From a virus, in the IMG/VR virus record IMGVR_UViG_3300020183_005994, positions 1 through 64,000 of that record: a stretch of 64,000 nt of DNA, one strand, 5' to 3'. The notes under the pieces were generated by a model. That model did no database searches. It was given only the letters and a program-made list of their open reading frames with translations, and had not been told where the DNA came from. Numbering within the stretch: the stretch's first letter is position 1; each line of letters begins with the position of its first letter. Made by a program: the position numbers and the translations under genes. Shown here in pieces: positions 46,463 to 54,643 of the stretch.

Positions 46463-47524
46463 ATGGCTAACACACTAACATGGTATACAGACATGAATAT
46501 TCCGGTAGCGGATACTGGTTCTTTGATTGGCGTAAATCGTAGTTTACTATGGGGTATAAAAGCTGTTTTAACTGGTCAAGTAACTGGTTCTAATGGTATT
46601 AATGGTTCGGCTCCAGCTAGCTCATATTGGACATGTGTTAGCAGCAGCGATAGTAGCACTGTTGCTGCTTCAGATATCTGGGGTTCTACGTATGATAGTA
46701 GTAAGTTTACTTATGGTCTTAATTTATCAAACTATACTGGGTCTTTTTCTTGGACAGTATTAAGATCTCCATCAAGCATAGCAAGCAGTGGCTATCTATA
46801 TCTATTATTAATGTATGCTGGTGGAAATGAGGAAACGCAAATAGGCGGTTTTATATCGAATACGCCATTTAATAGCGGTTCTGTAACCAGAAGACCAATA
46901 TCGGCAAATGAAGTTTCTTTAGCAGCCTATAACGCTACTAATAATATGAGTTTATATCTTGCTCCTTATACTTCTGTTACGGATTATAAATATCATATTT
47001 GTAGAACGGCAACAGGACAATTTTGGCTAGCAATGTCAAAAAATCAAACAGGTAGATTTGGAAGATTAATAGGAGTTGGCTCAACTACGGAAACTAAAGC
47101 ATCAGAAGGACAACCTTGGTATTCTTTTTGGTGGAATGAAAATTCTACTTTTAATGATAGTATATTTTTATCACTTACTTATTTTAGTAGTTATTTAACT
47201 ATGGCTTCTAGAACTCATAATAATGCTCAGGTTACGGAATTAAGAATACTAAGACCATATACAGGTAGTGAAAATAGAGATGGTGATTCTTTTGATAGAG
47301 CATCAACTAATCTACAAGGAGAATTAGATGTATTTCCTGCTTATGCTTTTTATGAAGGTACCACTCAAGTAACCGCCAATACAAGTGTTGGTTTTAAAGG
47401 TAAACTAACTGATGTTGTTGTTAGTTCTTACTTACCCGGATCTGTTTACCCAGCTTCTGGAGATATAGAAAAGGTTTGTGTTGGTGCATTATGGCTTCCA
47501 TTTGATGTGGCACCATCTCTATAA
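46463..47524 (+). CDS. Putative fibre or receptor-binding virion protein (353 residues)
   Basis: Rich in Ser, Tyr, Trp and Gly, typical of phage surface proteins that contact glycans, for example PWYSFWWNENSTFNDSIF and SSYWTCVSSSDSSTVAASD. No known domain or catalytic residues are evident. AGGA lies a suitable distance before the ATG. Genes before and after are small beta proteins starting with similar MA[NA] sequences, so this looks like one set of tail adhesion proteins. Confidence 0.52.
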   Translation: MANTLTWYTDMNIPVADTGSLIGVNRSLLWGIKAVLTGQVTGSNGINGSAPASSYWTCVSSSDSSTVAASDIWGSTYDSSKFTYGLNLSNYTGSFSWTVLRSPSSIASSGYLYLLLMYAGGNEETQIGGFISNTPFNSGSVTRRPISANEVSLAAYNATNNMSLYLAPYTSVTDYKYHICRTATGQFWLAMSKNQTGRFGRLIGVGSTTETKASEGQPWYSFWWNENSTFNDSIFLSLTYFSSYLTMASRTHNNAQVTELRILRPYTGSENRDGDSFDRASTNLQGELDVFPAYAFYEGTTQVTANTSVGFKGKLTDVVVSSYLPGSVYPASGDIEKVCVGALWLPFDVAPSL

Positions 47525-47536
47525 TAGGTAAATATA

Positions 47537-47803
47537 ATGGCTGCTTATGATTTTTATACTGGTTCTTTAGGATCTTTTTCTACTATTGATTATATAATCA
47601 GTAGAAACTACGTTGCTAGCGTAATTGAAACCGCCAGATACACACTATTAGCGCAACAATACTATAAAATGAGAGCTTATGTTTCTGTATCCGGTTCTTA
47701 CATTACATGGGTTTCTACAGGTTCAGTTGATACAACTGGTATAAATAGCGGTTATCCAACATCTTCTTTAAGCGATATTACAGTTTTACCGCAATATTCT
47801 TAA
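47537..47803 (+). CDS. Small hypothetical virion-associated protein (88 residues)
   Basis: A short protein starting MAAYDFYTGSLGSFSTIDYI, with a central helix and a polar Ser/Gly/Tyr-rich end (GSVDTTGINSGYPTSSLSD). Nothing recognisable. It is followed by a 22-base gap holding an extended -10 element. Confidence 0.48.
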   Translation: MAAYDFYTGSLGSFSTIDYIISRNYVASVIETARYTLLAQQYYKMRAYVSVSGSYITWVSTGSVDTTGINSGYPTSSLSDITVLPQYS

Positions 47804-47807
47804 ATTG

Positions 47808-47816
47808 TGATATAAT
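47808..47816 (+). promoter_or_regulatory. Extended -10 promoter element (TGATATAAT)
   Basis: TGATATAAT is a full extended -10 (TGnTATAAT) in a 22-base gap, only 9 bases before the ATG at 47826. A start of transcription 6-8 bases downstream would give an almost leaderless message. No good -35 is visible, as expected for extended -10 promoters. Confidence 0.5.
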
Positions 47817-47825
47817 TACTGTATC

Positions 47826-48842
47826 ATGGCAGATCCTACAAAATATTATCCGTTTTTTTATAAAGATAGTTCTGTATATTACAAAGATATAGAATCTGGC
47901 TCTTATCTAAAAGCTTTAGAAGGCGATTTACTTACAGGATCTGAATATCCGCGAACTTCTTCAATAGATATTAAATATTTTAATAGTGCTTCTGCTGATC
48001 AAGCAGCATTGAATGATAAATTAATACCTTTCTTAACTTATACAAGAAGTAGAAAATATATATATGCACTAAAAAACACATTAAATTCCTATGCTTATTC
48101 CAGCAATCATTATTTATATAGTTCTTCTTTGGGTGACAAAAACGATCAGACAATAAAACTAATAAGCATACCATCAATAATAAAAGGCTCGGCAGTAGAA
48201 AAAGGTACGGTAGAAATAGATTTTTATGTATCTGGTAGTTTATTAGCAAAATTAAGCGATTACAAAAAAAATGGTGAATTAATAGAAATAACTGGTAGTA
48301 ATACCGGTAGTGTTGCCGGGGTTATTTTATATCAAGAAGGCTTTATTTTATTAACTGGCTCTTGGAATATAACAACAAATTTTAGTGAAAGTTATTATAA
48401 ACCCACTGCACAAATAGATTATCCAAAATGGATTTATTGGGGTTCTGGGTTAAATGAAAGCAATAATTTGACTATCAGTTCCAGTTTTGATTTAAGATTT
48501 GATACAACAAATTACATCAATACATTAACGATGTTTATGCACGCAGAAAAGGGCGAGCTAAACCACTCAAATAATCCAACTTCTATTGATTATAATTATA
48601 ACACAAGTTCATATGTTGTTACCGGTTCTAAAATATATTATGAACAAAAAGATAGAACTATAAAAAATACTGTTAAATATCCTTATGAAAATTTTACAGG
48701 AAGTCTAGAAAAACAAACATTTATAAATAAAATTGGTATTTTTGATGAAAATAGAAATTTAATCGCTATTGCAAAATTAGCTAAACCAGTTAAAAAAACA
48801 GAAGATAGAGATATTACTTTTAAAGTAAAATTGGACATTTAA
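47826..48842 (+). CDS. Virion structural protein, paralogue of gene at 43477
   Basis: This 338-residue protein shares its C-terminal third with the gene at 43477: SNNPTSI, SGSKIYYE, KIGIFDENRNLIAIAKLAKP and FKVKLDI line up in order with the same elements there. The beginning, KYYPFFYKDSSVYYKDIESG, is different. The central part is Ser/Tyr-rich. Both are probably subunits attached to the same kind of site in the virion, with exchanged N-terminal domains. It has its own extended -10 element upstream. Confidence 0.6.
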   Translation: MADPTKYYPFFYKDSSVYYKDIESGSYLKALEGDLLTGSEYPRTSSIDIKYFNSASADQAALNDKLIPFLTYTRSRKYIYALKNTLNSYAYSSNHYLYSSSLGDKNDQTIKLISIPSIIKGSAVEKGTVEIDFYVSGSLLAKLSDYKKNGELIEITGSNTGSVAGVILYQEGFILLTGSWNITTNFSESYYKPTAQIDYPKWIYWGSGLNESNNLTISSSFDLRFDTTNYINTLTMFMHAEKGELNHSNNPTSIDYNYNTSSYVVTGSKIYYEQKDRTIKNTVKYPYENFTGSLEKQTFINKIGIFDENRNLIAIAKLAKPVKKTEDRDITFKVKLDI

Positions 48843-49649
48843 ATGAGCGATTATAAACAAACAGATAAAACAAAAAAAATACCACTTTCTCCTTGTACTA
48901 TTGAAACAATTGATACTGCATTTTATGATTATGTTGAAAAATTAAACATTTTTTGTAATACTAGTTCTGGAAGAAAAAAAATACCTACAATTTGGTCATC
49001 TGCTGAAAGATCTTTTCAAATAAAAGATAATAATGATTTAAGAGACAAAAATGGCTCTTTGATACCGCCTATTATTTCTATAGAAAGAACAAATATAACA
49101 AAAGATCCTAATAAAAAAGGTAGCTTTCAAGCCAATTTATCACCAAAAGACGATAGATATGTCATAACAAGAGTATTAAACCAGAAAAAGACCTCTGAGT
49201 TTTCTAATGCGGATTCTTTAAAAAATAAAGGTACTATTAACTTTGTTACTTCTAAAAAAAATAATAAAAAAGTCTATCAAAGCTTGATAGTACCAATCCC
49301 TATCTATATTACGGTTGAATATAAAATAAATATATTAACAAATTATCAAGCACAAATGAATGATGCTATGCAGCCATTTATGGCTAGAACAGCACAAAAC
49401 TATTTTATTATTACAAAAGATGATTATAGATTTGAATGTTTTATGGATCCCTCTTTTAATCAAGATAGCATCTTATCTTTAGCAGAAGAGGAAAGAAAAT
49501 ATAAATCTGTGGTTTCTGTAAAAGTTCTTGGCTATTTAATAGGAGAGGGAGAAAATCAAGAAAAGCCACAAATACAAATTAAAGAAAATACTGTTGAAAT
49601 AAAGGTTCCTAGAGAAACAATAATAACTAATATAGATAAAGAAAAATAA
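48843..49649 (+). CDS. Probable tail sheath terminator/neck protein, gp15-like
   Basis: A 268-residue protein with KKIPTIWSSAERSFQIKDNN near the start, then PPIISIERTNITKDPNKKGS and, centrally, VPIPIYITVEYKINILTNYQ followed by AQMNDAMQPFMAR. The arrangement of a strand IPIxxxxxYxIxxxTxYxxQMNxxxxPF after a basic, loop-rich region corresponds to T4 gp15 (MIYELSIFTRYEDDMFQIVEQ...PYFQP), the cap that ends the contracted sheath. The C-terminal segment KVLGYLIGEGENQEKP is well known in T4-like marine phages. I infer a gp15-like role with moderate certainty; it starts directly after the previous stop. Confidence 0.6.
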   Translation: MSDYKQTDKTKKIPLSPCTIETIDTAFYDYVEKLNIFCNTSSGRKKIPTIWSSAERSFQIKDNNDLRDKNGSLIPPIISIERTNITKDPNKKGSFQANLSPKDDRYVITRVLNQKKTSEFSNADSLKNKGTINFVTSKKNNKKVYQSLIVPIPIYITVEYKINILTNYQAQMNDAMQPFMARTAQNYFIITKDDYRFECFMDPSFNQDSILSLAEEERKYKSVVSVKVLGYLIGEGENQEKPQIQIKENTVEIKVPRETIITNIDKEK

Positions 49650-49675
49650 TTTAATAATTATTGTTGGAGAAACTT

Positions 49676-49987
49676 ATGGCACCAAAAAAAATAATTTTAC
49701 TTAGTCCTAGCAAGGAAAGGCAAAAAAAAATAAGACGCATAATTCCTGCTGGACCGGAGACTACTATGGCTTTAAAAAAGACATTTTTAATTGGTAATGG
49801 TGCTGATGATAACTACACGGTTTCTCATAATCTTAATACAAGAGATATTGTTGTACAAGTAAGAGAAAATTTTGGTGATTATTCACAAATACAAGTTGGA
49901 ATTACATATGACTCTACTAATGTAATATCAATAGATATGGGTGATATTATTACAACAGACAGTTATTTAGTTATTGTAGTAGGATAA
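49676..49987 (+). CDS. Small fibre-type virion protein (103 residues)
   Basis: A basic N-terminal part (PKKIILLSPSKERQKKIRR) is followed by a compact beta domain: NYTVSHNLNTRDIVVQV, then VGITYDSTNVISIDM and SYLVIVVG. The pattern (x-T-V-x-H-N-L-N-T-x-D-V-V-V-Q-V) is the phage tail-fibre tip domain found at the C-terminus of many fibres. Here it stands alone, with a basic arm. The ATG at 49676 behind GGAGA is preferred to a TTG at 49661. Confidence 0.58.
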   Translation: MAPKKIILLSPSKERQKKIRRIIPAGPETTMALKKTFLIGNGADDNYTVSHNLNTRDIVVQVRENFGDYSQIQVGITYDSTNVISIDMGDIITTDSYLVIVVG

Positions 49988-50010
49988 AAAAGTATTTTTT
50001 TATTTTACCA

Positions 50011-50025
50011 TACTAATTATTAGTA
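50011..50025 (+). promoter_or_regulatory. Palindrome TACTAAT-T-ATTAGTA in leader
   Basis: A perfect 7-base inverted repeat around one central T lies 46 bases before the ATG at 50072, between two virion genes. It has no T-run after it, so it is more like an operator or a transcript-end stabiliser than a terminator. It is AT-rich, so chance is not excluded. Confidence 0.35.
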
Positions 50026-50034
50026 ATTTAAGAA

Positions 50035-50042
50035 GTATTTAT
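50035..50042 (+). promoter_or_regulatory. GTATTTAT octamer in leader of abundant virion gene
   Basis: The octamer [CG]TATTTAT occurs here 29 bases before the ATG at 50072, as in three other leaders in the window. It is a candidate late promoter element; evidence is only its repeated placement. Confidence 0.36.
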
Positions 50043-50044
50043 GA

Positions 50045-50057
50045 TGCCCACAGGGCA
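50045..50057 (+). promoter_or_regulatory. Small GC hairpin directly upstream of the ribosome-binding site
   Basis: TGCCC-ACA-GGGCA forms a 5-base-pair stem with a 3-base loop, and AAGG of the ribosome-binding site overlaps and follows its last base. In this AT-rich DNA a GC stem is rare. It could stabilise the 5' end of an abundant message. Confidence 0.42.
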
Positions 50058-50071
50058 AGGAAAAAAATAAA

Positions 50072-51214
50072 ATGGCAAATCCATTGAAGGTTTTGACAGC
50101 ACTATCCGCTTCGTATGGTGCTGCCGTATCAGGTAGTTCAGGTTTAAAAATAGAACAAGGTGGTGTTACAGTTGAATCTGGCGGTGCAACAGTTAGTGCT
50201 GGTGGATTAACAGTTAGCGCCGGTACAACCGCTGTTCAAGCATTGACTGCTACAACAATTAGTGGCTCATCTACCTTAGAAGTTGGCGGTGCGGCAACGT
50301 TTGGAGGTGCCGTTACTGTTAATGGCAATTTAACTGTTGCTGGTACAACCACCACTGTTAATTCAACTAATTTATTAATTACTGATAAAAAAGTTGTCTT
50401 TGCTTCTGGTTCTTCTAATGCATCCGAAGCAAATACAGCAGGTATTTATTTAGGCAATGAGGCTTCTGCTGTTGCGAGCTTGCAATATGTATCTAGTGCT
50501 CTTGGCGCTACTGGTCACGCTTGGACCTCTAGCGAAAACATGAATCTTGCTGCTTCTAAAACATATAAATTAGACGGTATTGATGTATTATCAAGAACAG
50601 CGGGCACAAATATCTTTAGTAACTCAACTACTGGTCAAATACAATTATCAGTTGGTGGTACAACATCTGTTTCTGGTTCTGTTCTTACTCGTTTACAAGG
50701 TCCACTTGTACAACTTTCTGGTGTGCTTGGTACACAAGTTTCTAATGATTTTTCTGTTTTAGGTCAAACTACTTTAGTTGGTGCTAGCGCAACATTTCTT
50801 ACAGCTAGTTCTGGTGTAAGCGCAAGTGTATTCGTACTTGCCGATGGTACACAATTAACTTCTTCTACCCAATTAGGCGGCGCTGCTGGCGATGCAACTA
50901 AAGCAGGCGTAGAAAGCGCTTATAACGCAGTTAGATTTGTAACTTCTTCTGTACTCGATGGCAATGGTTTTGTAGAAGTAGATTTAACTACTGCCGGTGA
51001 CGCAACAAAGTTTGCAACTGCTAACTTAAATAAAATCTCTGTAGATGTTTTGACTAGACCTTCTGGTGATTCTAATTATTGGAATAACGATCTTGTTTCA
51101 GTAAAATTAGAAAATTCTGCAAGCTCTCTATGGGTAAAGATAGATGCACCGGCTTCTCCCGGCGCATCTTATCGTTTAGTAGCAATTAACGAAAGCGATT
51201 TTGACGTTGTATAA
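50072..51214 (+). CDS. Probable abundant fibre-like virion protein
   Basis: This 380-residue Ser/Thr/Gly/Ala-rich protein has repeated GGxTVxxGG units near its start (GGVTVESGGATVSAGGLTVS) and then VTVNGNLTVAGTTTTVNSTN and LLITDKKVVFASG, the classic phage fibre shaft motif. Its last ~75 residues match the end of the gene at 54644. G+C is clearly above that of neighbours (26 of 60 in the line starting at 50101, against 10-13 of 60 in several others), codons look selected, the leader is structured and a strong terminator follows. These signs suggest one of the most highly expressed virion proteins. Confidence 0.65.
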   Translation: MANPLKVLTALSASYGAAVSGSSGLKIEQGGVTVESGGATVSAGGLTVSAGTTAVQALTATTISGSSTLEVGGAATFGGAVTVNGNLTVAGTTTTVNSTNLLITDKKVVFASGSSNASEANTAGIYLGNEASAVASLQYVSSALGATGHAWTSSENMNLAASKTYKLDGIDVLSRTAGTNIFSNSTTGQIQLSVGGTTSVSGSVLTRLQGPLVQLSGVLGTQVSNDFSVLGQTTLVGASATFLTASSGVSASVFVLADGTQLTSSTQLGGAAGDATKAGVESAYNAVRFVTSSVLDGNGFVEVDLTTAGDATKFATANLNKISVDVLTRPSGDSNYWNNDLVSVKLENSASSLWVKIDAPASPGASYRLVAINESDFDVV

Positions 51215-51237
51215 TAAATATTAACAGCGTTTTTCAG

Positions 51238-51268
51238 AAGGGAGGCTTGCGCCTCCCTTTTGTTTTTT
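51238..51268 (+). terminator. Strong intrinsic terminator
   Basis: AAGGGAGGC and GCCTCCCTT pair as a 9-base-pair stem around a TTGC loop (51238-51246 with 51251-51259), followed by TTTTGTTTTTT. It ends the transcript of the abundant virion gene 24 bases after its stop and is the clearest rho-independent terminator in the window. Confidence 0.92.
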
Positions 51269-51273
51269 GTTTG

Positions 51274-51281
51274 CTATTTAT
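51274..51281 (+). promoter_or_regulatory. CTATTTAT octamer after terminator, before small genes
   Basis: CTATTTAT sits 15 bases before the ATG at 51297, immediately after the terminator. Because a strong terminator precedes it, some promoter is needed here for the downstream genes; this octamer, shared with three other leaders, is the best candidate. Confidence 0.42.
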
Positions 51282-51296
51282 CTAAAGTGAGAAAAA

Positions 51297-51509
51297 ATGA
51301 AAAAAAAAGTTACTTATCTTTTAAAAGATTTTGATGCAATGATGAAAGAAATTTTATCACATACAAAAGATATAAAAAGTCAAGCAGAGTTATTAAAAGA
51401 CAAAGATATAATCTTAAAAGAAGTAGATAAAATGTCAAAAAAATATGATAAAATTATAAAAGATATTTCTGAAAGGGATGAAGAATCCGAAAATGAAATA
51501 CAAATTTAA
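51297..51509 (+). CDS. Small coiled-coil protein (70 residues)
   Basis: A short, Lys/Glu/Asp-rich and entirely helical protein (for example IKSQAELLKDKDIILKEVDK) with a heptad-like pattern, probably a small coiled coil. Its last 32 bases overlap the next gene in another frame. It stands between the terminator and the long fibre gene; a fibre assembly or chaperone role is conceivable from the position but not shown. Confidence 0.5.
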   Translation: MKKKVTYLLKDFDAMMKEILSHTKDIKSQAELLKDKDIILKEVDKMSKKYDKIIKDISERDEESENEIQI

Positions 51510-51747
51510 TTTTATACAAATTGCTAATTGGCTATATGTCTGTAGACAGAATTTATTTGATGTTAGAAAACAAGTAATTCAAGAAAAATTAAGTAAAAAT
51601 GAAGCAATAGAAAAATTACAAGCACAAAAGCGTCATTTATTACTAATTAAAGATATAATAAATAGAAAAACATTTCTTCATGGAATACAACCACAATTTT
51701 TAAAAAACTTTAAACAAATAAAAGAAATGTATGATGTAAAAGATTAA
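51478..51747 (+). CDS. Small helical hypothetical protein (89 residues)
   Basis: A mainly helical, basic protein with KFNFIQIANWLYVCRQNLFD at the N-terminus and LQAQKRHLLLIKDIINRK in the middle. The start is uncertain: the ATG at 51478 is directly against AAAGGG, which is too close, whereas the ATG at 51493 is 15 bases from it. It overlaps the previous gene. No function is recognised; it may be a fibre-assembly helper because the long fibre gene follows. Confidence 0.48.
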   Translation: MKNPKMKYKFNFIQIANWLYVCRQNLFDVRKQVIQEKLSKNEAIEKLQAQKRHLLLIKDIINRKTFLHGIQPQFLKNFKQIKEMYDVKD

Positions 51748-51760
51748 CTGAGAAATATAT

Positions 51761-54634
51761 ATGGCGCGTAAACCAGTTAAAATAGCTACAGATCTACAAG
51801 TTAAAAAACGCATAAAAAAAGTAGATAGCAGCGACAATGTAGTATTCGATGTTTCAGGATCTGTACCTAATGGTCACGTTAGTTCTTCGTTGCCATTAAC
51901 TGCTTCTAGCATATATACTCCGGGTAATTTAACAGTTGGCGGCACCTTAACTGCTAAAAGAATGGCAATAACAGAAGTAACTACTTCTGTTGTATATGAA
52001 GATGCGCTATCAGCCTCTATTAATGCTTTATACGATGTTTCTGCGTCTAATGCAACAGCTGGTCAGGTATTGCAATGGGATGGTAGTAACTGGATAGCTG
52101 CAACAGTTTCTGGTGGCGGTAGTGAAGGCGATATTACAGCTGTAATTGCTGGTACTAATTTAACTGGTGGTGGTACCAGCGGTTCTGTTACGCTAAATGT
52201 TGCTAATAGTATTAATGTTACTGCTGTTACGGCGTCATATTTTAGTGGTACATTTATTGGCAATGGCGCACAATTAAATAATTTACCTTTATCTAATTAT
52301 GCAACACTTGCAGGCGTTTCAGCTAGTTTTACAACTCCAGCACAGATTACCTCATCATTAAATAATTACGCAACCAATAGCGGTGTTACTGGTGCCTTAA
52401 CAAGTTACGCCACTTTATCTGGTGTATCGGGAACGTTTGTAACACCAACACAAGTTACTGGTGCGTTAAGTGGCTATTTAACAATTTCCAGTGCCTCTTC
52501 GTCTTTTGCAGAATTAACAGATTTAACAGCTTCAAATATAATTAATTTTACTAGTGATGTTAGAAATCAATTTACAGCCGGTACAGATATTGATATTAGC
52601 TCTGGAGTTATTTCTTATACTGGAACCGGTGGTGGCTTAACTAGTGTTCAAACAAGCGGTAGTGTTACTGGCAGTGGCATAATATCAAATCCAATAACTT
52701 TAAAAGATCCTTTAATCATTGGAACAGTTACTGCTTCTTTAGGATTTAGTGGCAATTTATATGGTAGCGCTTCTTATGCGTCTAATTCAGCTACGGCAAG
52801 TTATATAGAAAATGCACAAAGCGCTTCGTATGTATTGAATGCTGTCAGTTCAAGCTTTTCTACTAATAGCTTAACTGCTTCCACCTCTTTAATCGGTGCA
52901 GCAGAAGATGGCGATTATACAGATGGTTTATTTACTGATATAACTACTACAACACCTGTAGGTACTATTGTGGACAGATTTAATGAGATATTAAAAGCTC
53001 TTTCTCCATCGCCAGCACCAAGTTTATCTAATTTAGAAAAAACTTCAGGTGCCACTGGTACTGATATGCGTTTAGGATTTGGTACAGGTGGAAATGAAAT
53101 TTCTGGCTATACAGCCGTTACTGCTTCATTAACTGGATTACCAAATATAGCATTTGCTAACTCTTTTACTTCTAGCAATGGTGCGGGCGGAAGTCCAATA
53201 AGAATGGGCGTCTACGCTTCTCCTGTGACATTAACAATGTCACTAAACAACTCCACTACAGCAAACGCCGGTACATATACTAACTATCCCGCAAAAGCAT
53301 TTAATGTGTCTACAGACGGTGTAGGAACATATAAATTGGAAATAAACGGTACAGAGGTATCTCCTAGTGGTTCTACAAGCACCACCGGCTCTGTAACAAC
53401 ACAAACATTTGTTTTGGCAACAGCAAACACTGCTTCCTTTACAACTTCTGGTCAGGGTTTAGATATATTTAGACATCGTACTGGTACAGTAGGCGTACCA
53501 ACAAGCTTATGGAGAAATGGTCATAACTACGCTAAAGTAACTCATGTTTCTTCTTTGGGTACTCATGTAACGAACTTTGTTGATTGGGTATACGATCCAA
53601 CTGGTTCTTCTGGAGTTGAGGCTTATACATTCTCTACTCCCACCTCTTCATCTTTCAGCGCTACTGGAACTAAATATCTTTCTGGTGTTAAATATTATAC
53701 CAGCATTAGTTATAATTTCTCAAGCAGTGTTGATAATTTTTATAAAAACACTTATCCAACTGCTGGTGGTTTAACATTTGGAAGTTTAACAACTGGTTTA
53801 TCTTCAACAGCTATAACTGTTGCAACTCCATCATTAAATACTGATTCAATCCAAGTAAATTCTGCACATACATTTACTGGTGCTTATAGATTACTTAATG
53901 CAAGTTTAGCTTCTACCTTAACAGCAGCTAATGGTTTAGGAAAAACTGGTAGTACTACACTAACAACTAATACTATACTATATGATAATGTTAATACTAC
54001 TAATACTACTTTAATAGAATATTTTGGCTTAGAAACTTATCGTGCTTCATCTGGCAGTTACGATACACAGACCAGTGCTTCTAATGCAATAGGAGCTTTT
54101 GCAAGCGGGTCTTCTTTATCAACTGGTGAATTAGCAGTATATAACGGTGCAGTAAGATATCCAACCCAAATTTTAAACAGTGGCGACGTTGAAGGATCAA
54201 GTGTTGTTCACAAGATATCTTCACAACCAAATTATTCTAGTACTACAGGGAATTGTGGTTATTTCCGCGTATTCCAGAACGGCGCTAGCGCTATTGCTTC
54301 ATTTACCATAGCAATAACTGGATCAAGCGGAATTAGCGTTATTCCTTACAATAGCGCTTTAGGTGCCAACTCTGTTAGAATTTGGATTAAAGTTCCCGGT
54401 AAAACTGGTTGGAGAGATATTAGCACAAGCGCCCCCGGTTCTACTTCTGGAATAGCTTTAAATGATAACGTTGGCTGTTTACAAGGCAGCATTACATCTA
54501 CTAGCACTACTTCTGAACATACGGTCAACTTATTGACAGAAGCTATGGCACCAAGTGAATATTTCTTGATGAAAATTGAAGCTTCAAGTGCATTTACAAA
54601 TAGTATTAGCAGAATTACTATTACAGGTTTATAG
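51761..54634 (+). CDS. Long tail fibre-like protein (957 residues)
   Basis: A long Ser/Thr/Ala/Gly-rich beta protein. An N-terminal basic stretch (RKPVKIATDLQVKKRIKK) is followed by GNLTVGGTLTAKRMAI, DWxA-type repeats such as GQVLQWDGSNWIAATVSG, and GTNLTGGGTSGSVTLNVANS, all features of phage fibre shafts. A central segment repeats SASYxxNA (YASNSATASYIENAQSASYV), also present in the gene at 54644. The last ~500 residues, with GYFRVFQNGASAIASFTIAI near the end, are probably tip domains. It is the main candidate for the receptor-binding fibre and for a glycan acceptor. Confidence 0.75.
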   Translation: MARKPVKIATDLQVKKRIKKVDSSDNVVFDVSGSVPNGHVSSSLPLTASSIYTPGNLTVGGTLTAKRMAITEVTTSVVYEDALSASINALYDVSASNATAGQVLQWDGSNWIAATVSGGGSEGDITAVIAGTNLTGGGTSGSVTLNVANSINVTAVTASYFSGTFIGNGAQLNNLPLSNYATLAGVSASFTTPAQITSSLNNYATNSGVTGALTSYATLSGVSGTFVTPTQVTGALSGYLTISSASSSFAELTDLTASNIINFTSDVRNQFTAGTDIDISSGVISYTGTGGGLTSVQTSGSVTGSGIISNPITLKDPLIIGTVTASLGFSGNLYGSASYASNSATASYIENAQSASYVLNAVSSSFSTNSLTASTSLIGAAEDGDYTDGLFTDITTTTPVGTIVDRFNEILKALSPSPAPSLSNLEKTSGATGTDMRLGFGTGGNEISGYTAVTASLTGLPNIAFANSFTSSNGAGGSPIRMGVYASPVTLTMSLNNSTTANAGTYTNYPAKAFNVSTDGVGTYKLEINGTEVSPSGSTSTTGSVTTQTFVLATANTASFTTSGQGLDIFRHRTGTVGVPTSLWRNGHNYAKVTHVSSLGTHVTNFVDWVYDPTGSSGVEAYTFSTPTSSSFSATGTKYLSGVKYYTSISYNFSSSVDNFYKNTYPTAGGLTFGSLTTGLSSTAITVATPSLNTDSIQVNSAHTFTGAYRLLNASLASTLTAANGLGKTGSTTLTTNTILYDNVNTTNTTLIEYFGLETYRASSGSYDTQTSASNAIGAFASGSSLSTGELAVYNGAVRYPTQILNSGDVEGSSVVHKISSQPNYSSTTGNCGYFRVFQNGASAIASFTIAITGSSGISVIPYNSALGANSVRIWIKVPGKTGWRDISTSAPGSTSGIALNDNVGCLQGSITSTSTTSEHTVNLLTEAMAPSEYFLMKIEASSAFTNSISRITITGL

Positions 54635-54643
54635 GCAAATAAT

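Noticed and set aside
51214-51220. ATAAATA on the + strand as a T4 late promoter
   Set aside because: It sits at the stop codon of the gene at 50072 and just before a strong terminator, so any transcript would end within about 40 bases.
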